In this document: piece after piece, positions 26,899-35,336 of the stretch
Layout of the letters: the number at the start of each line of letters is the position of its first letter
Position numbering within the stretch: position 1 is the stretch's first letter
NCBI GenBank assembly: GCA_030432655.1
Contig: JAUILA010000007.1
Coordinates: 62,001-126,000, forward strand
Length of the DNA stretch: 64,000 nt
From: Bacteroidia bacterium
GTDB taxonomy: Bacteria; Bacteroidota; Bacteroidia; Cytophagales; Cyclobacteriaceae
Direction: 5' to 3'
The notes under the pieces: model-generated
Database searches by the model: none
Told to the model about the DNA's origin: nothing
The model's input: the letters and a program-made list of their open reading frames with translations, nothing else
Program-made: the position numbers and the translations under genes

Positions 26899-27603
26899 AT
26901 GTTCCAGTCTACAAGTGACCGAATCTTCTTCACCGGTACTGCATTATTCTTCCTCCTCACTAATGTAATTGGATTCACCTCTACGGTAAATTCAAGGATT
27001 GCCTCTGACGGTAGCATGGCCGGTCATATTTATATTCACGGAATATGTGCCGGGATTTGGATCCTGCTGTACTTGGTTCAATGCCTTCTGATCGCGGGCA
27101 ACCGAAAGCGCTGGCACAGGTCACTTGGGAAGGCGGGTGGAATTGTACTCGCAGCTGTGCTCATCAGCGGCTTTTATGTCGCATTTAAGGTGCCGTCCCT
27201 GTACGGTCCGCTGGAGGAATCGTCTATGATTCAACCCGGAAGAGATTTCGCCATGATCCTGATGTCTGTAATTTTTGCGATTCTGGGTATCCGTTTCAGG
27301 CATACATTTTATGTCCACAAGCGACTGATGATGTTCGCCACCCTCCTGTTGAGTTCTGCCGGAATTGCCCGTACGTTAGGGGCGATTGGTCTCGGTGGGA
27401 ACATACCCTTTATTATATCCACGTTATTTCTACCGGTAGTCGCACTTATCATATACGACTGGTTTACCTACAGGAAATTTTTCAAAGTTCACCTGATTGG
27501 CATTGTATCCATTTTACTAATTTTTGTTCTGGCCGCACCTTTTCTTTGGGAAAACCCGGTAATGCAACCTGTTCTTTATTCAATTTCTGAATGGTTATCC
27601 TGA
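26899..27603 (+). CDS. Seven-helix membrane protein, family uncertain
   Basis: A 234-residue protein with about seven hydrophobic segments. Paired histidines in YIHGICAGIWILLYLVQ and RWHRSLGKAGG, plus FYVHKRLMM, give a layout reminiscent of small DUF2306 or b561-like membrane proteins, so haem binding is possible but not shown. There is no signal peptide. The stop codon is only 3 nt before the ankyrin gene, so the two are probably co-transcribed. Confidence 0.75.
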   Translation: MFQSTSDRIFFTGTALFFLLTNVIGFTSTVNSRIASDGSMAGHIYIHGICAGIWILLYLVQCLLIAGNRKRWHRSLGKAGGIVLAAVLISGFYVAFKVPSLYGPLEESSMIQPGRDFAMILMSVIFAILGIRFRHTFYVHKRLMMFATLLLSSAGIARTLGAIGLGGNIPFIISTLFLPVVALIIYDWFTYRKFFKVHLIGIVSILLIFVLAAPFLWENPVMQPVLYSISEWLS

Positions 27604-27606
27604 GTC

Positions 27607-28413
27607 ATGAACCTGCACGAATTCATCGATTTTCATTACACGCAAGACGGCGACAGGAAGCTGGAAGAGTGGCTGAAAGACGGTGAAGAAATCAATGCGC
27701 TGATCCATGGAGAAGCTCCCATACATGTTGCTTCCCGTCGGCGCAGGAAACGGGCGACAGAAATTCTCCTTGAGCATGGCGCAGAGGTTAATATGGTCAA
27801 TGATTTCGGAAAAACTGCGTGGACCCACGCCATCAGGCGCGGATTTACGGATATTACCGGGGTACTTGAAAAACATGGTGCAAGAAAAGAATTGAATTAC
27901 GCCGACCAGCTGGCCGTAGCTATTTCCAACCTTGATCTGGAAGCTGCCCGGAAAATGCTGGCCGAGCACCCTGCCTGCGCGTTTACCGGAAACCCGGAGG
28001 AAGATCGTTTACTGGCGGATATCGCCGGTCGGGCCGAAAGCGAACCGGTGAGTTTGTTAATAGATGCCGGGGCCGATCTTACTGCTCCGGGTCTCGATGA
28101 CGGCACCCCTTTGCATATGGCCGCCTGGTTTGGCCAGCCCCAGAACGTAAAGATCCTCCTTGAAGCAGGCGCCCCGCTGGATATTTTTGACCACGTTCAC
28201 GAGAGTTCCCCGCTCGGATGGGCCATTCACGGCTCCAGGTATTCAGGAAACGCGGAAAACCGCCAGCAAGAATATACGGAAATTGTGAAAATGCTGCTCG
28301 ACGCCGGATCATCCCTGTATTATCCGGGCGACCCTGCAGGCGATGCCTATTTAAAACGCCTTCACCAGGATGCCACCCCCGTCATCCGGAAGCTGCTTCC
28401 CGATAGCTTGTAA
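27607..28413 (+). CDS. Ankyrin-repeat protein
   Basis: A 268-residue soluble protein made of about six ankyrin repeats. The pattern is clear at residues 35-90 (APIHVASRRRRKRATEILLEHGAEVNMVNDFGKTAWTHAI) and 150-235 (TPLHMAAWFGQPQNVKILLEAGAPLDIFD). The middle segment (95-145) is more divergent. It probably mediates protein binding; the partner is unknown. It starts 3 nt after the stop of the seven-helix membrane protein gene. Confidence 0.9.
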   Translation: MNLHEFIDFHYTQDGDRKLEEWLKDGEEINALIHGEAPIHVASRRRRKRATEILLEHGAEVNMVNDFGKTAWTHAIRRGFTDITGVLEKHGARKELNYADQLAVAISNLDLEAARKMLAEHPACAFTGNPEEDRLLADIAGRAESEPVSLLIDAGADLTAPGLDDGTPLHMAAWFGQPQNVKILLEAGAPLDIFDHVHESSPLGWAIHGSRYSGNAENRQQEYTEIVKMLLDAGSSLYYPGDPAGDAYLKRLHQDATPVIRKLLPDSL

Positions 28414-28468
28414 AAATATGTGACCATTCTCAGTACCAGGGTTATGAGGTTAACCAAACTTCATCGAC

Positions 28469-29131
28469 ATGGACAAAGTTTCTCTTCGGTTTGCCTGTCC
28501 GGAAAACAAAAACACAATGAATCATTGTGGTGGTGAGAACTATCATTGCGGCAGCTGTGACCGAGTTGTCCGGGACTTCACTAATGTCCACGATTTGTCT
28601 GAAATCAAAAAGGATCTTCAGAATGGTAAAAAAACGTGCGGAATATTTAACCGTTCCCAGGTTAATACATCCTTACTGAAATACGCAGCGGGCGCAGTAA
28701 TTATTTCCTCCATGGCATCATGCAAGGATGAGTCAATTAAACCGGATATTATCTCCACGGATATCTCCACGGAGATTCTGGAAGCTCCCTTAACCGGAGA
28801 TATTGAAACAATTGGATTATTGATAAATATCGAAACATTCCCGGAACCAGTTATGGGTTATGAAAAAATGTATGAGCTATTACAAAGCAGGATATCATTT
28901 CCCGAAGGCCTTACACGCAGGCAAAAAGTATTTGTAGAATTACTAATTGATGAAGCGGGTAATATAAAATCGTTTGAAATTTTGAAAGGAATCTCGGGGG
29001 AAACAGATGCCGCGATCAAACGTCAGCTGGAACAAATAAATATTGCTTTCCACCCTGGTACCATGGATGGAGTACCGGCTGAAATGAGAATGATCATTCC
29101 AATCGTATTTGAAGGACCTGTGATTGAATGA
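28469..29131 (+). CDS. Cys-rich N-terminus + membrane helix + TonB_C-like domain
   Basis: A 220-residue protein. The N-terminus has a cysteine cluster (Cys at about 9, 20, 27 and 30, then DRVVRDFTNV, and KTCGIF at about 56), resembling a small zinc- or metal-binding domain. A hydrophobic segment LLKYAAGAVIISSMASC lies at about residues 69-85. The C-terminal 95 residues resemble the TonB C-terminal fold (FPEGLTRRQKVFVELLIDEAGNIKSFEILKG). TonB proteins span the periplasm to energise outer-membrane receptors. The linker here is short, so a standard TonB role is doubtful; a regulatory or sensory role is possible. Confidence 0.75.
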   Translation: MDKVSLRFACPENKNTMNHCGGENYHCGSCDRVVRDFTNVHDLSEIKKDLQNGKKTCGIFNRSQVNTSLLKYAAGAVIISSMASCKDESIKPDIISTDISTEILEAPLTGDIETIGLLINIETFPEPVMGYEKMYELLQSRISFPEGLTRRQKVFVELLIDEAGNIKSFEILKGISGETDAAIKRQLEQINIAFHPGTMDGVPAEMRMIIPIVFEGPVIE

Positions 29132-29144
29132 AAGATAAATCCAG

Positions 29145-29531
29145 TTAGAGTGAATTGATCATATTCTCCAGCTTTGTTTCAATTTCACTGGCAATTCCCC
29201 CCAGCTCATCATTCTCAATAGCCTGCATGGATGCCATGGGGCTGACGGCAGCTACCTCAATCCCATTCTCCTTTTCCTGAACAATTACATTACAGGGCAG
29301 CATGACGCCAATCTTGTCCTCTGCCTGGAGGGCCTTGTAGGCATAGGGCGGATTGCAGGCTCCGAGAATCCGGTACGGCCGGAAATCCACATCCAGTTTC
29401 TTTTTCATTGTTGCACTCACATCAATATCAGTGAGCACCCCGAATCCTATTTCCTTCAACGCGGCGGTGACTTTGTCAATTGCTTCATCAAAAGTGAGGC
29501 CCGTAAGTGTTTTTTCGTGGTAGTATTTCAT
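29145..29531 (-). CDS. DUF302 family protein
   Basis: A 128-residue soluble protein matching the DUF302 pattern: KTLTGLTFDEAIDKVTAALKEIGFGVLTDIDV, then FRPYRILGACNPPYAYKAL and IGVMLPCNVIVQE. The two conserved cysteines (GACNPP and LPCNV) are present. The family occurs next to electron-transfer and sulfur genes in some bacteria, but its function is not established. It is convergent with the TonB_C-like gene. Confidence 0.92.
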   Translation of the reverse strand: MKYYHEKTLTGLTFDEAIDKVTAALKEIGFGVLTDIDVSATMKKKLDVDFRPYRILGACNPPYAYKALQAEDKIGVMLPCNVIVQEKENGIEVAAVSPMASMQAIENDELGGIASEIETKLENMINSL

Positions 29532-29684
29532 GGTATCTTATTTTACAGCAATGGTACGTATATCCCTGACAAGTTAACGTAACCCGGGTTACGTTTGACG
29601 CCCGACAATCGTTTAACCCGGATAACACCTGTTGTGTTTTGTGTATTGATTTTTGCATATTGTGATTTAACCCCCTGATCAACA

Positions 29685-31106
29685 ATGCGAAATAACATTC
29701 TCCTGCCGCTGGTTATCCTTCTGTGTTTACATTTTCCTTCCATAAGCCAGGATTCAATATCCGCCGAGGTGGAAAAATATGTGAGCCATCCACGGGGAAG
29801 CTATCTTCTCCAGAATCTGACCCTGGTCGATGGCACCGGGCAACCTGCCCGAAGAAATCAGGATATTCTGATCAACGGAGAATATATCGCAGAAATCGGC
29901 CAGGATCTGGATATCCCTGAGAATACCCGGGTCATTGATATGAATGGCAGATCAGCCATGCCCGGGATGGTCATGTTGCATGAACACCTGTTCTATCCCA
30001 AAAGCACTCCGGAAGCAAACTATGGGGTAGACCAGATGAGCTTTTCCTTTCCCAAGCTATACCTGGCCGGAGGGGTGACCAGTATGCGGACAGGCGGAAG
30101 TATCATGCCCCAGGCGGATGTATCCATTAAGCAATGGATCGACGAAGGACGGATCATTGGACCTAAAATGGACGTGACCAGTCCGCATATGGACCGCGTC
30201 GGAGTTCCAATAATGGAGATGTTTAATTTTGATTCACCTGAAGAGGCTGTGAGACAGGTTAACTTTTATGCTGACCTGGGTATGACTTCCATTAAAGTAT
30301 ACAATTTTCTGACCCGGGAAGACCTGAAAGCCATTGTTGATGCTGCACATGCCCGGAATATGAAAGTGACCGGCCATCTTTGCTCCATCACTTACCGTGA
30401 AGCAGCTGATATCGGGATTGACAATATTGAGCATGGGTTCGGGTCTTGTCCGGATTTCGTGGAGAATAAGGTCGCCGACCAGTGCTATCCATTCATGGTG
30501 CCGGGATTACTTGCCTCTGATCCCGGGTCTGAGGAAGTAACCGGTCTGATCAGACACCTGATTGAAAATAATGTAGCGATGACAACTACCATTAATGTCT
30601 GGGAACCCTACACCGGACGGGAGATCGTCCCGGGCGGCGGACTGGTGGCCCTTGCACCGACAGCGAAGCACATGGTTTACCAGCGCTGGGCTTCCATGCA
30701 GGGGAAAGACTCTGTGGCGATAGCGCAGTTCAATAAATTAAAACTACTGGACAAGCAATTCCATGATGCCGGCGGACTCCTGGTGGCAGGAACAGACCCC
30801 ACTTATGACGGCCGTATTGTGGCCGGGTATGCAAACATGCGCCTGCTGGAAATTTTCATTGAAATGGGCTTTACTCTTCCGGAAGCCGTGATGATCTGCA
30901 CCTACAATGGTGCCCGCTACCTTGATCTGGATGAAACCATCGGAACTCTTGAAAAGGGAAAACTGGCGGATATCGTAATAATGAAAGAGGATATTACCAA
31001 AAATGTTTCCGCTATTCGTTCCGAAAAGATCGTTTTCAAAAATGGCATCGGCTATAATTCTCGCGCCCTCTTTGAAGCGGTAAAAGGCTATGTGGGGATA
31101 CGATGA
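29685..31106 (+). CDS. Secreted amidohydrolase-family protein
   Basis: A 473-residue metal-dependent hydrolase with signal peptide MRNNILLPLVILLCLHFPSISQ. Core motifs are MPGMVMLHEHLFYP (HxH), Lys in SIKVYNFL, His in VTGHLCSI, His in DNIEHGFGS, Asp in VAGTDPTYDG, and the C-terminal GTLEKGKLADIVIM. It likely cleaves amide bonds of small extracellular compounds or dipeptides; the exact substrate is unknown. It is a distinct paralogue of the broken amidohydrolase at 21762-25031 and lacks the propeller. Confidence 0.92.
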   Translation: MRNNILLPLVILLCLHFPSISQDSISAEVEKYVSHPRGSYLLQNLTLVDGTGQPARRNQDILINGEYIAEIGQDLDIPENTRVIDMNGRSAMPGMVMLHEHLFYPKSTPEANYGVDQMSFSFPKLYLAGGVTSMRTGGSIMPQADVSIKQWIDEGRIIGPKMDVTSPHMDRVGVPIMEMFNFDSPEEAVRQVNFYADLGMTSIKVYNFLTREDLKAIVDAAHARNMKVTGHLCSITYREAADIGIDNIEHGFGSCPDFVENKVADQCYPFMVPGLLASDPGSEEVTGLIRHLIENNVAMTTTINVWEPYTGREIVPGGGLVALAPTAKHMVYQRWASMQGKDSVAIAQFNKLKLLDKQFHDAGGLLVAGTDPTYDGRIVAGYANMRLLEIFIEMGFTLPEAVMICTYNGARYLDLDETIGTLEKGKLADIVIMKEDITKNVSAIRSEKIVFKNGIGYNSRALFEAVKGYVGIR

Positions 31107-31212
31107 TATCGCCACTTTTTCCCGTCCCCGTACTTAATCGGACCTGAGTACAATCATTCTCCGTCCAAATAGAAATCACTGATATTGTACCGCTTACTTC
31201 CGATTTTCGTAT

Positions 31213-31743
31213 ATGGTAACAGACATGCTGCTCATATTTCTGTCGGTAGTGCTATTACTGATCGCAGGGCTGTTGTTTGTCCCGATCATTCTGCGGATTG
31301 ATACCGTGAATGAAGTGTATTGCGTGATGGTCCGTGGTATTATGTCCTTTCGGATAACCCAGGAGAATGAAGAACTCCTCTTTGAGCTCAGTTTGCCATT
31401 TTACCGAAAGAAAATCTTTCCCCTCCGGCCCGGCAAAAAAACCAGTGAAGAGGCCGAAAAAGCAGACGCCAAAGAACATGTTAAAAAGAAATCAACTGGT
31501 AAGAAGAAGTCCCGGATGAGCCTTTCGAAGGTAATAGCCATGTTACGGACGTTTCATATCAGGGATTTCATGTGTACAATGGATACCGGTGATTATGTAC
31601 GGAATGCCTGGCTTGTTCCCGTTTTACAGGCCGCGGATCAGTACCGGAACCGGTTAACCATCAATTTCCAGGGAGAATTTGCCATGCGTTTTATTGCATC
31701 CAATAATCTCTGGCGGCTCGGACGGGCTTATTTGACATCATAG
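31213..31743 (+). CDS. DUF2953/YtfI-like membrane-anchored protein
   Basis: A 176-residue protein with one N-terminal membrane helix (MLLIFLSVVLLLIAGLLFVP), a beta-rich section, a lysine-rich linker (about 75-100) and a C-terminal helical part. The layout and position next to a GerW/YtfJ gene match the ytfI-ytfJ pair known from spore-forming Firmicutes. It starts at ATG 31213; ATG 31225 is also possible. The sequence shows no enzyme motif. Confidence 0.72.
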   Translation: MVTDMLLIFLSVVLLLIAGLLFVPIILRIDTVNEVYCVMVRGIMSFRITQENEELLFELSLPFYRKKIFPLRPGKKTSEEAEKADAKEHVKKKSTGKKKSRMSLSKVIAMLRTFHIRDFMCTMDTGDYVRNAWLVPVLQAADQYRNRLTINFQGEFAMRFIASNNLWRLGRAYLTS

Positions 31744-31773
31744 GAACCGATTATAAACATAAATACAACAACC

Positions 31774-32139
31774 ATGGAAATGCATTTTAGTGAACTACTG
31801 GATAAGATCACCAAGTTTATCGAATCAGAAGCGCGTACTGAGACAGTCATCGGTGAGCCTTTCAAACTGGGTGAATTTGAATGTGTACCCGTCATCCGGA
31901 TCGGTATAGGATTCGGAAGCGGTGGAGGTGGCGGCAATGCGCCGAAAAATGCGGCAGGCGAAGGTGGTGGAGCCGGAGCAGGTATGGGAATTGAACCAAT
32001 AGGATTCCTGGTCACAAAGAAAGATGAGATTTCCTTCCTGGGGGTAAATAAGTCCAGCAAAGGAATGGCAGCCGCTTTTGAGAAAGTGCCGGATCTTGTG
32101 GAAAAAATAATGACCTCGAGGAAGAAGGAACCGGTGTAG
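31774..32139 (+). CDS. GerW/YtfJ-family (sporulation protein-like) protein
   Basis: A 121-residue protein with the GerW pattern: FELLDKITKF-like N-terminus, VIGEPFKLGEFECVPVIRIGIGFGSG, a glycine-rich loop (about residues 46-70), and IEPIGFLVTKKDEISFLGV. In Bacillus the homologue is a spore germination factor; this organism shows no other sign of sporulation, so the role must be different. It lies 30 bp after the YtfI-like gene and is followed by a hairpin. Confidence 0.88.
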   Translation: MEMHFSELLDKITKFIESEARTETVIGEPFKLGEFECVPVIRIGIGFGSGGGGGNAPKNAAGEGGGAGAGMGIEPIGFLVTKKDEISFLGVNKSSKGMAAAFEKVPDLVEKIMTSRKKEPV

Positions 32140-32160
32140 AAAAATCGTGAACATGTTAAG

Positions 32161-32181
32161 CCCCGGGCCCGAAGCCCGGGG
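32161..32181 (+). terminator. GC-rich hairpin after the ytfJ-like gene
   Basis: A perfect 8-bp stem CCCCGGGC / GCCCGGGG with a 5-nt loop lies 21 bp beyond the stop codon. There is no T run, so it may be a weak or RNA-stabilising structure instead of a standard terminator. Confidence 0.5.
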
Positions 32182-32242
32182 TTCAGGTAAACATCAGGCG
32201 GAAACCGTGCGTTAGTGTTATCCAACTCAACCACGCAACCTT

Positions 32243-32782
32243 ATGGATGATTTACTTAATATTTCCTGGAATTCAACAGGGAGAATTGTCTTGACTGCTG
32301 CCGGAATTTATCTGGCAGTAATCATTTTTACCCGCATCGCCGGGAAACGCAGCTTCTCCAAAATGTCCAGTTTTGATTTTGCCATGACTGTGGCAATCGG
32401 TTCGCTTTTGGCGACCACCATACTTTCATCAACAGTATCCCTGACTCAGGGCATTATTGGCCTGGCAGCTGTATATACCCTTCAGCTTGGTGCCGCCCTT
32501 TTCCGCCGGTTTAAAGTCATACAAAAGTTGATGGACAATGCGCCATTGTTGCTGATGGATGGAGATGAGATTCTCTATAAAAACCTTCGAAAGGCCAGGG
32601 TGACTGAAGGTGATTTGAGGGCAAAACTTCGGGAAGCCAATGTAATCCGGCTTGAACAGGTGAGGGCGGTGGTTTTCGAAACCACTGGTGATATTTCCGT
32701 CCTTCACACAGAAGAGGATAACACCAAACTGGAAAATTGGCTGCTTAAAGATGTACAACGCGGGAATGGGCCCGAATCTTGA
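32243..32782 (+). CDS. DUF421/YetF-like membrane protein
   Basis: A 179-residue protein with three hydrophobic segments in the first 90 residues, then the DUF421 cytoplasmic domain (APLLLMDGDEILYKNLRKARVTEGDLRAKLREANV, EQVRAVVFETTGDISVL). RIAGKRSFSKMSSFDFAMTVAIGS is the family signature. The function is unknown. It converges on the Usp gene at 32812. Confidence 0.92.
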   Translation: MDDLLNISWNSTGRIVLTAAGIYLAVIIFTRIAGKRSFSKMSSFDFAMTVAIGSLLATTILSSTVSLTQGIIGLAAVYTLQLGAALFRRFKVIQKLMDNAPLLLMDGDEILYKNLRKARVTEGDLRAKLREANVIRLEQVRAVVFETTGDISVLHTEEDNTKLENWLLKDVQRGNGPES

Positions 32783-32811
32783 TCCGGACCCATAATAAAA
32801 GCTTATGGCAA

Positions 32812-33639
32812 TTAATTACTTTCAACCAGGCTCCAGACCGGTATCTCAGAACGGTAAAGAATTGCCTCTGTTACACCAATTGCGTAACCCGGTTTCCCTT
32901 CTCTGTTACGGGTTTTCATTGCCAGTAAATCAGCTTTGCTCTCCCTGGCATAATTAAGTATGCCATTTTCAAGGGAGTGATCATTGTAAACAACATGTTT
33001 GGCATTGATCCGCCGGTAAAGCTTACCTGCATCTGATATTCTTTCCTCAATGGTTTTTGTATCAACAAACTTTGACGGAGTATTTACAAAGAGCAGGGAT
33101 ATCTCGGCATTTGCGCTGTTGGTTGTATTGATCAGCTTGTCGATCACATCACCCACCGGTTGTTCCATCGTACAGGCAAATGTGACCTTTGTCACGGACT
33201 TCGGAGAATAATCCTTTTTCACGGACAGGACCGGGCAACTTGCTTTGCGAACAACCTGTTGAGCAGTTGATCCGATATAGTTTTTTGAATCTCCGGCACC
33301 ATGGGCACCCATGACAACAAGATCTGTATCGGAAATCCGGGCATAATTAATTATCGCTTCGTGCGGAACGCCAACCAGGCTTTTTGTCCTGGCCTTTTTG
33401 CCTTCCAGTTCGCTGTCGGAGACCATTTTCTTTAATTTGTCCTCCGAATCGGTAATGCGTGCTTCTAAATCCGGATATTTCTTTTTCTCCCCGGACGGAA
33501 GACTGTTAAATTCCGAATAACCATTCACTACATGAATAAGGGTTATTTCGGCCTCGCCGTCAGTGGAGAGAAAATCAGCGGTTTGTAACGCTACTTTCGA
33601 ATATTCGGAAAAATCTACAGGGACCAGTATTTTTTTCAT
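32812..33639 (-). CDS. Universal stress protein, tandem UspA domains
   Basis: A 275-residue cytoplasmic protein with two UspA folds. The first (residues 1-145) opens MKKILVPVDFSEYSK and has the ATP-binding pattern MGAHGAGDSKNYIGSTAQQV. The second half (about 150-275) has lost it (MKTRNREGKPGYAIG). ATG 33639 fits the family start; the open frame extends 123 nt further up. It is the first of four tandem Usps in the window and sits beside a phosphotransferase and a kinase gene transcribed the same way. Confidence 0.93.
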   Translation of the reverse strand: MKKILVPVDFSEYSKVALQTADFLSTDGEAEITLIHVVNGYSEFNSLPSGEKKKYPDLEARITDSEDKLKKMVSDSELEGKKARTKSLVGVPHEAIINYARISDTDLVVMGAHGAGDSKNYIGSTAQQVVRKASCPVLSVKKDYSPKSVTKVTFACTMEQPVGDVIDKLINTTNSANAEISLLFVNTPSKFVDTKTIEERISDAGKLYRRINAKHVVYNDHSLENGILNYARESKADLLAMKTRNREGKPGYAIGVTEAILYRSEIPVWSLVESN

Positions 33640-33771
33640 ATTCTTACTCTTTGTCAATAACATACTAAACCAGTATCCCAGGTTCCATGATATGTCCTGT
33701 CTTCGTGTCAGATTTTTATCATCATGTTGCCGCGGGCATAGCCAATTGGTAAGGCCATTCAAAAAAACAGG

Positions 33772-34767
33772 TTATTTAAGCGCTGCCAGATAACTATCCA
33801 TTAGTCTGAGGTACCGGCCACACTCTTTCAGAGCTTGTTTCCGGCCATCTTCACTTTTTGCCCGGAGACTATTCACTTTTGCGCGGACATTAGCCCGGAA
33901 GGCTTTATAAAAAAGAAAGAGGTTCATGTCTCTTTTCCCGTTCATTATCGGGAAGAATTCATTGTACGCACGGATAAACCATTTGGAGAGATCTTGCCTT
34001 TGAAATGAATCAAGGTCCATACACAGAAAAGCCACTTCATTCAGGAGGTCGATGCGACGGTAATCATCATTGAACTCAATGCAATCGAAGATAACCGGAT
34101 CCTTCTTCAGAAATATATTCCTTGCGTGAAGGTCTCCGTGAACATCCCGGAACATGCCTTTTTTTCTACGAAGCTCAAGGTGGTCATTTATATGATTCAG
34201 GTAATTATTTGATTTTTCCAGCGCACGTTCAATACAATCAACACTCCAGGTGCCAAGTACTTCTGCAAGGAAGTCTTTTTCCTGTGCCAGGTCTGCGAAT
34301 TTTTCCTGAAGTCCGTAATCACCGGCGACTATATCAGATCGTTTATGAAATGAAGCCAGTGATTTTGCCAGGGTTTCCATTTGCCGGCGGCCAACCAGGT
34401 CCTTCGAGAGTAAAAGATCCATCCGGCTATCAGGATTGATTTTTTTCATGCAAACGGCAAAATCCAGTATCTCATGTACATTGGATTTAACAGACCAGTG
34501 TCCATTCTCCCGCCTTCCCACCGGAACAACTTCCAGGTATATTTCCGGGGCAAGTCTCCGGTTTAATTCCAGTTCACGGTTACAGTAATATTCCCGTTTC
34601 TCCCTGGTCGAAAAATCAAGGAAGGAATAATGAACGGGTTTCTTGATTTTGAATACCAATTCATCGCAAAGTAAGACCCAGGAAATGTGTGTTTCAATTA
34701 AATCGGGATTAATGCAGCCCGGCATTGAGCCACTCTTTATCAGCTTCTGAATTTCCCGATTATTCAT
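33772..34767 (-). CDS. Aminoglycoside-phosphotransferase-fold protein (COG2187-like)
   Basis: A 331-residue protein of the APH/choline kinase fold. The catalytic segment is FRDVHGDLHARNIFLKKDP and the metal-binding Asp follows in VIFDCIEFND. In many bacteria this domain is fused to a P-loop kinase; here the kinase is a separate upstream gene that overlaps by 8 nt. The substrate is unknown, and antibiotic modification is not implied. ATG 34767 was chosen; the frame also has a TTG at 34773. Confidence 0.9.
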   Translation of the reverse strand: MNNREIQKLIKSGSMPGCINPDLIETHISWVLLCDELVFKIKKPVHYSFLDFSTREKREYYCNRELELNRRLAPEIYLEVVPVGRRENGHWSVKSNVHEILDFAVCMKKINPDSRMDLLLSKDLVGRRQMETLAKSLASFHKRSDIVAGDYGLQEKFADLAQEKDFLAEVLGTWSVDCIERALEKSNNYLNHINDHLELRRKKGMFRDVHGDLHARNIFLKKDPVIFDCIEFNDDYRRIDLLNEVAFLCMDLDSFQRQDLSKWFIRAYNEFFPIMNGKRDMNLFLFYKAFRANVRAKVNSLRAKSEDGRKQALKECGRYLRLMDSYLAALK

Positions 34768-35254
34768 GACCAAGGTATTTCAGAGCCTCGGTCGTCATTA
34801 AGTCCAGATCACCCGATTCAAGAGTCAGGTGCCGCATATCCATCGGGTCCCACTGATTCTTTATCTGGTTATAGACACCAAAATCCGCTTCGCTGGAACT
34901 CCTTGACTTTCGGAGACGGTCCTTTATTTCGCTTTCCTTAGCGGTGATCTGAATAAAATAGGTGGCATACCTTTCAAAATGCCCGGACACTTTATTGCGC
35001 AACTCATCGCTGGAGAAGGTGGCATCAAGCACTACGGACTGATCCGATTTAAGTACCTGTATTGCCCTTTCAATCATTAGATGGTATACGATTTCCTTTT
35101 CCTTGTCAGAATAGCTACGCACTTTCAGCTTTTCAAACCGGATAGAGTCGCTGCTTATATGAACAGCATGCATTTTTTCTGACAGTGCTTTGGCAAAACG
35201 CGTTTTTCCCGCACCCGGTAGTCCCATAATAACTATTACAACAGGTTTTTCCAT
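34760..35254 (-). CDS. P-loop AAA/zeta-toxin-like kinase (COG0645-like)
   Basis: A 164-residue cytoplasmic nucleotide-binding protein. Walker A is seen as MGLPGAGKTRFAKAL (residues 10-24), and a Walker-B-like strand is SVVLDATFSS. The compact layout matches small gluconate-kinase-like or zeta-toxin-like enzymes that phosphorylate small molecules. It overlaps the following APH-fold gene by 8 nt. The two domains are fused in other organisms in the opposite order, which supports a joint reaction. Confidence 0.88.
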   Translation of the reverse strand: MEKPVVIVIMGLPGAGKTRFAKALSEKMHAVHISSDSIRFEKLKVRSYSDKEKEIVYHLMIERAIQVLKSDQSVVLDATFSSDELRNKVSGHFERYATYFIQITAKESEIKDRLRKSRSSSEADFGVYNQIKNQWDPMDMRHLTLESGDLDLMTTEALKYLGHE

Positions 35255-35336
35255 TTTCGTCTGTCAGTAAGGTCGGTACTTTTATAACAGCTGAAAATGA
35301 TAATAATTCGGGCAGCCCTCGATTTACATCACCGGA

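Noticed and set aside
31774-32139. Evidence that the organism forms spores
   Set aside because: The GerW-type gene is the only sporulation-like signal, and such homologues also occur in non-sporulating bacteria.
33772-34767. An aminoglycoside resistance enzyme
   Set aside because: The fold is shared with many kinases, and the context is a stress cluster. Nothing in the sequence indicates antibiotic modification.
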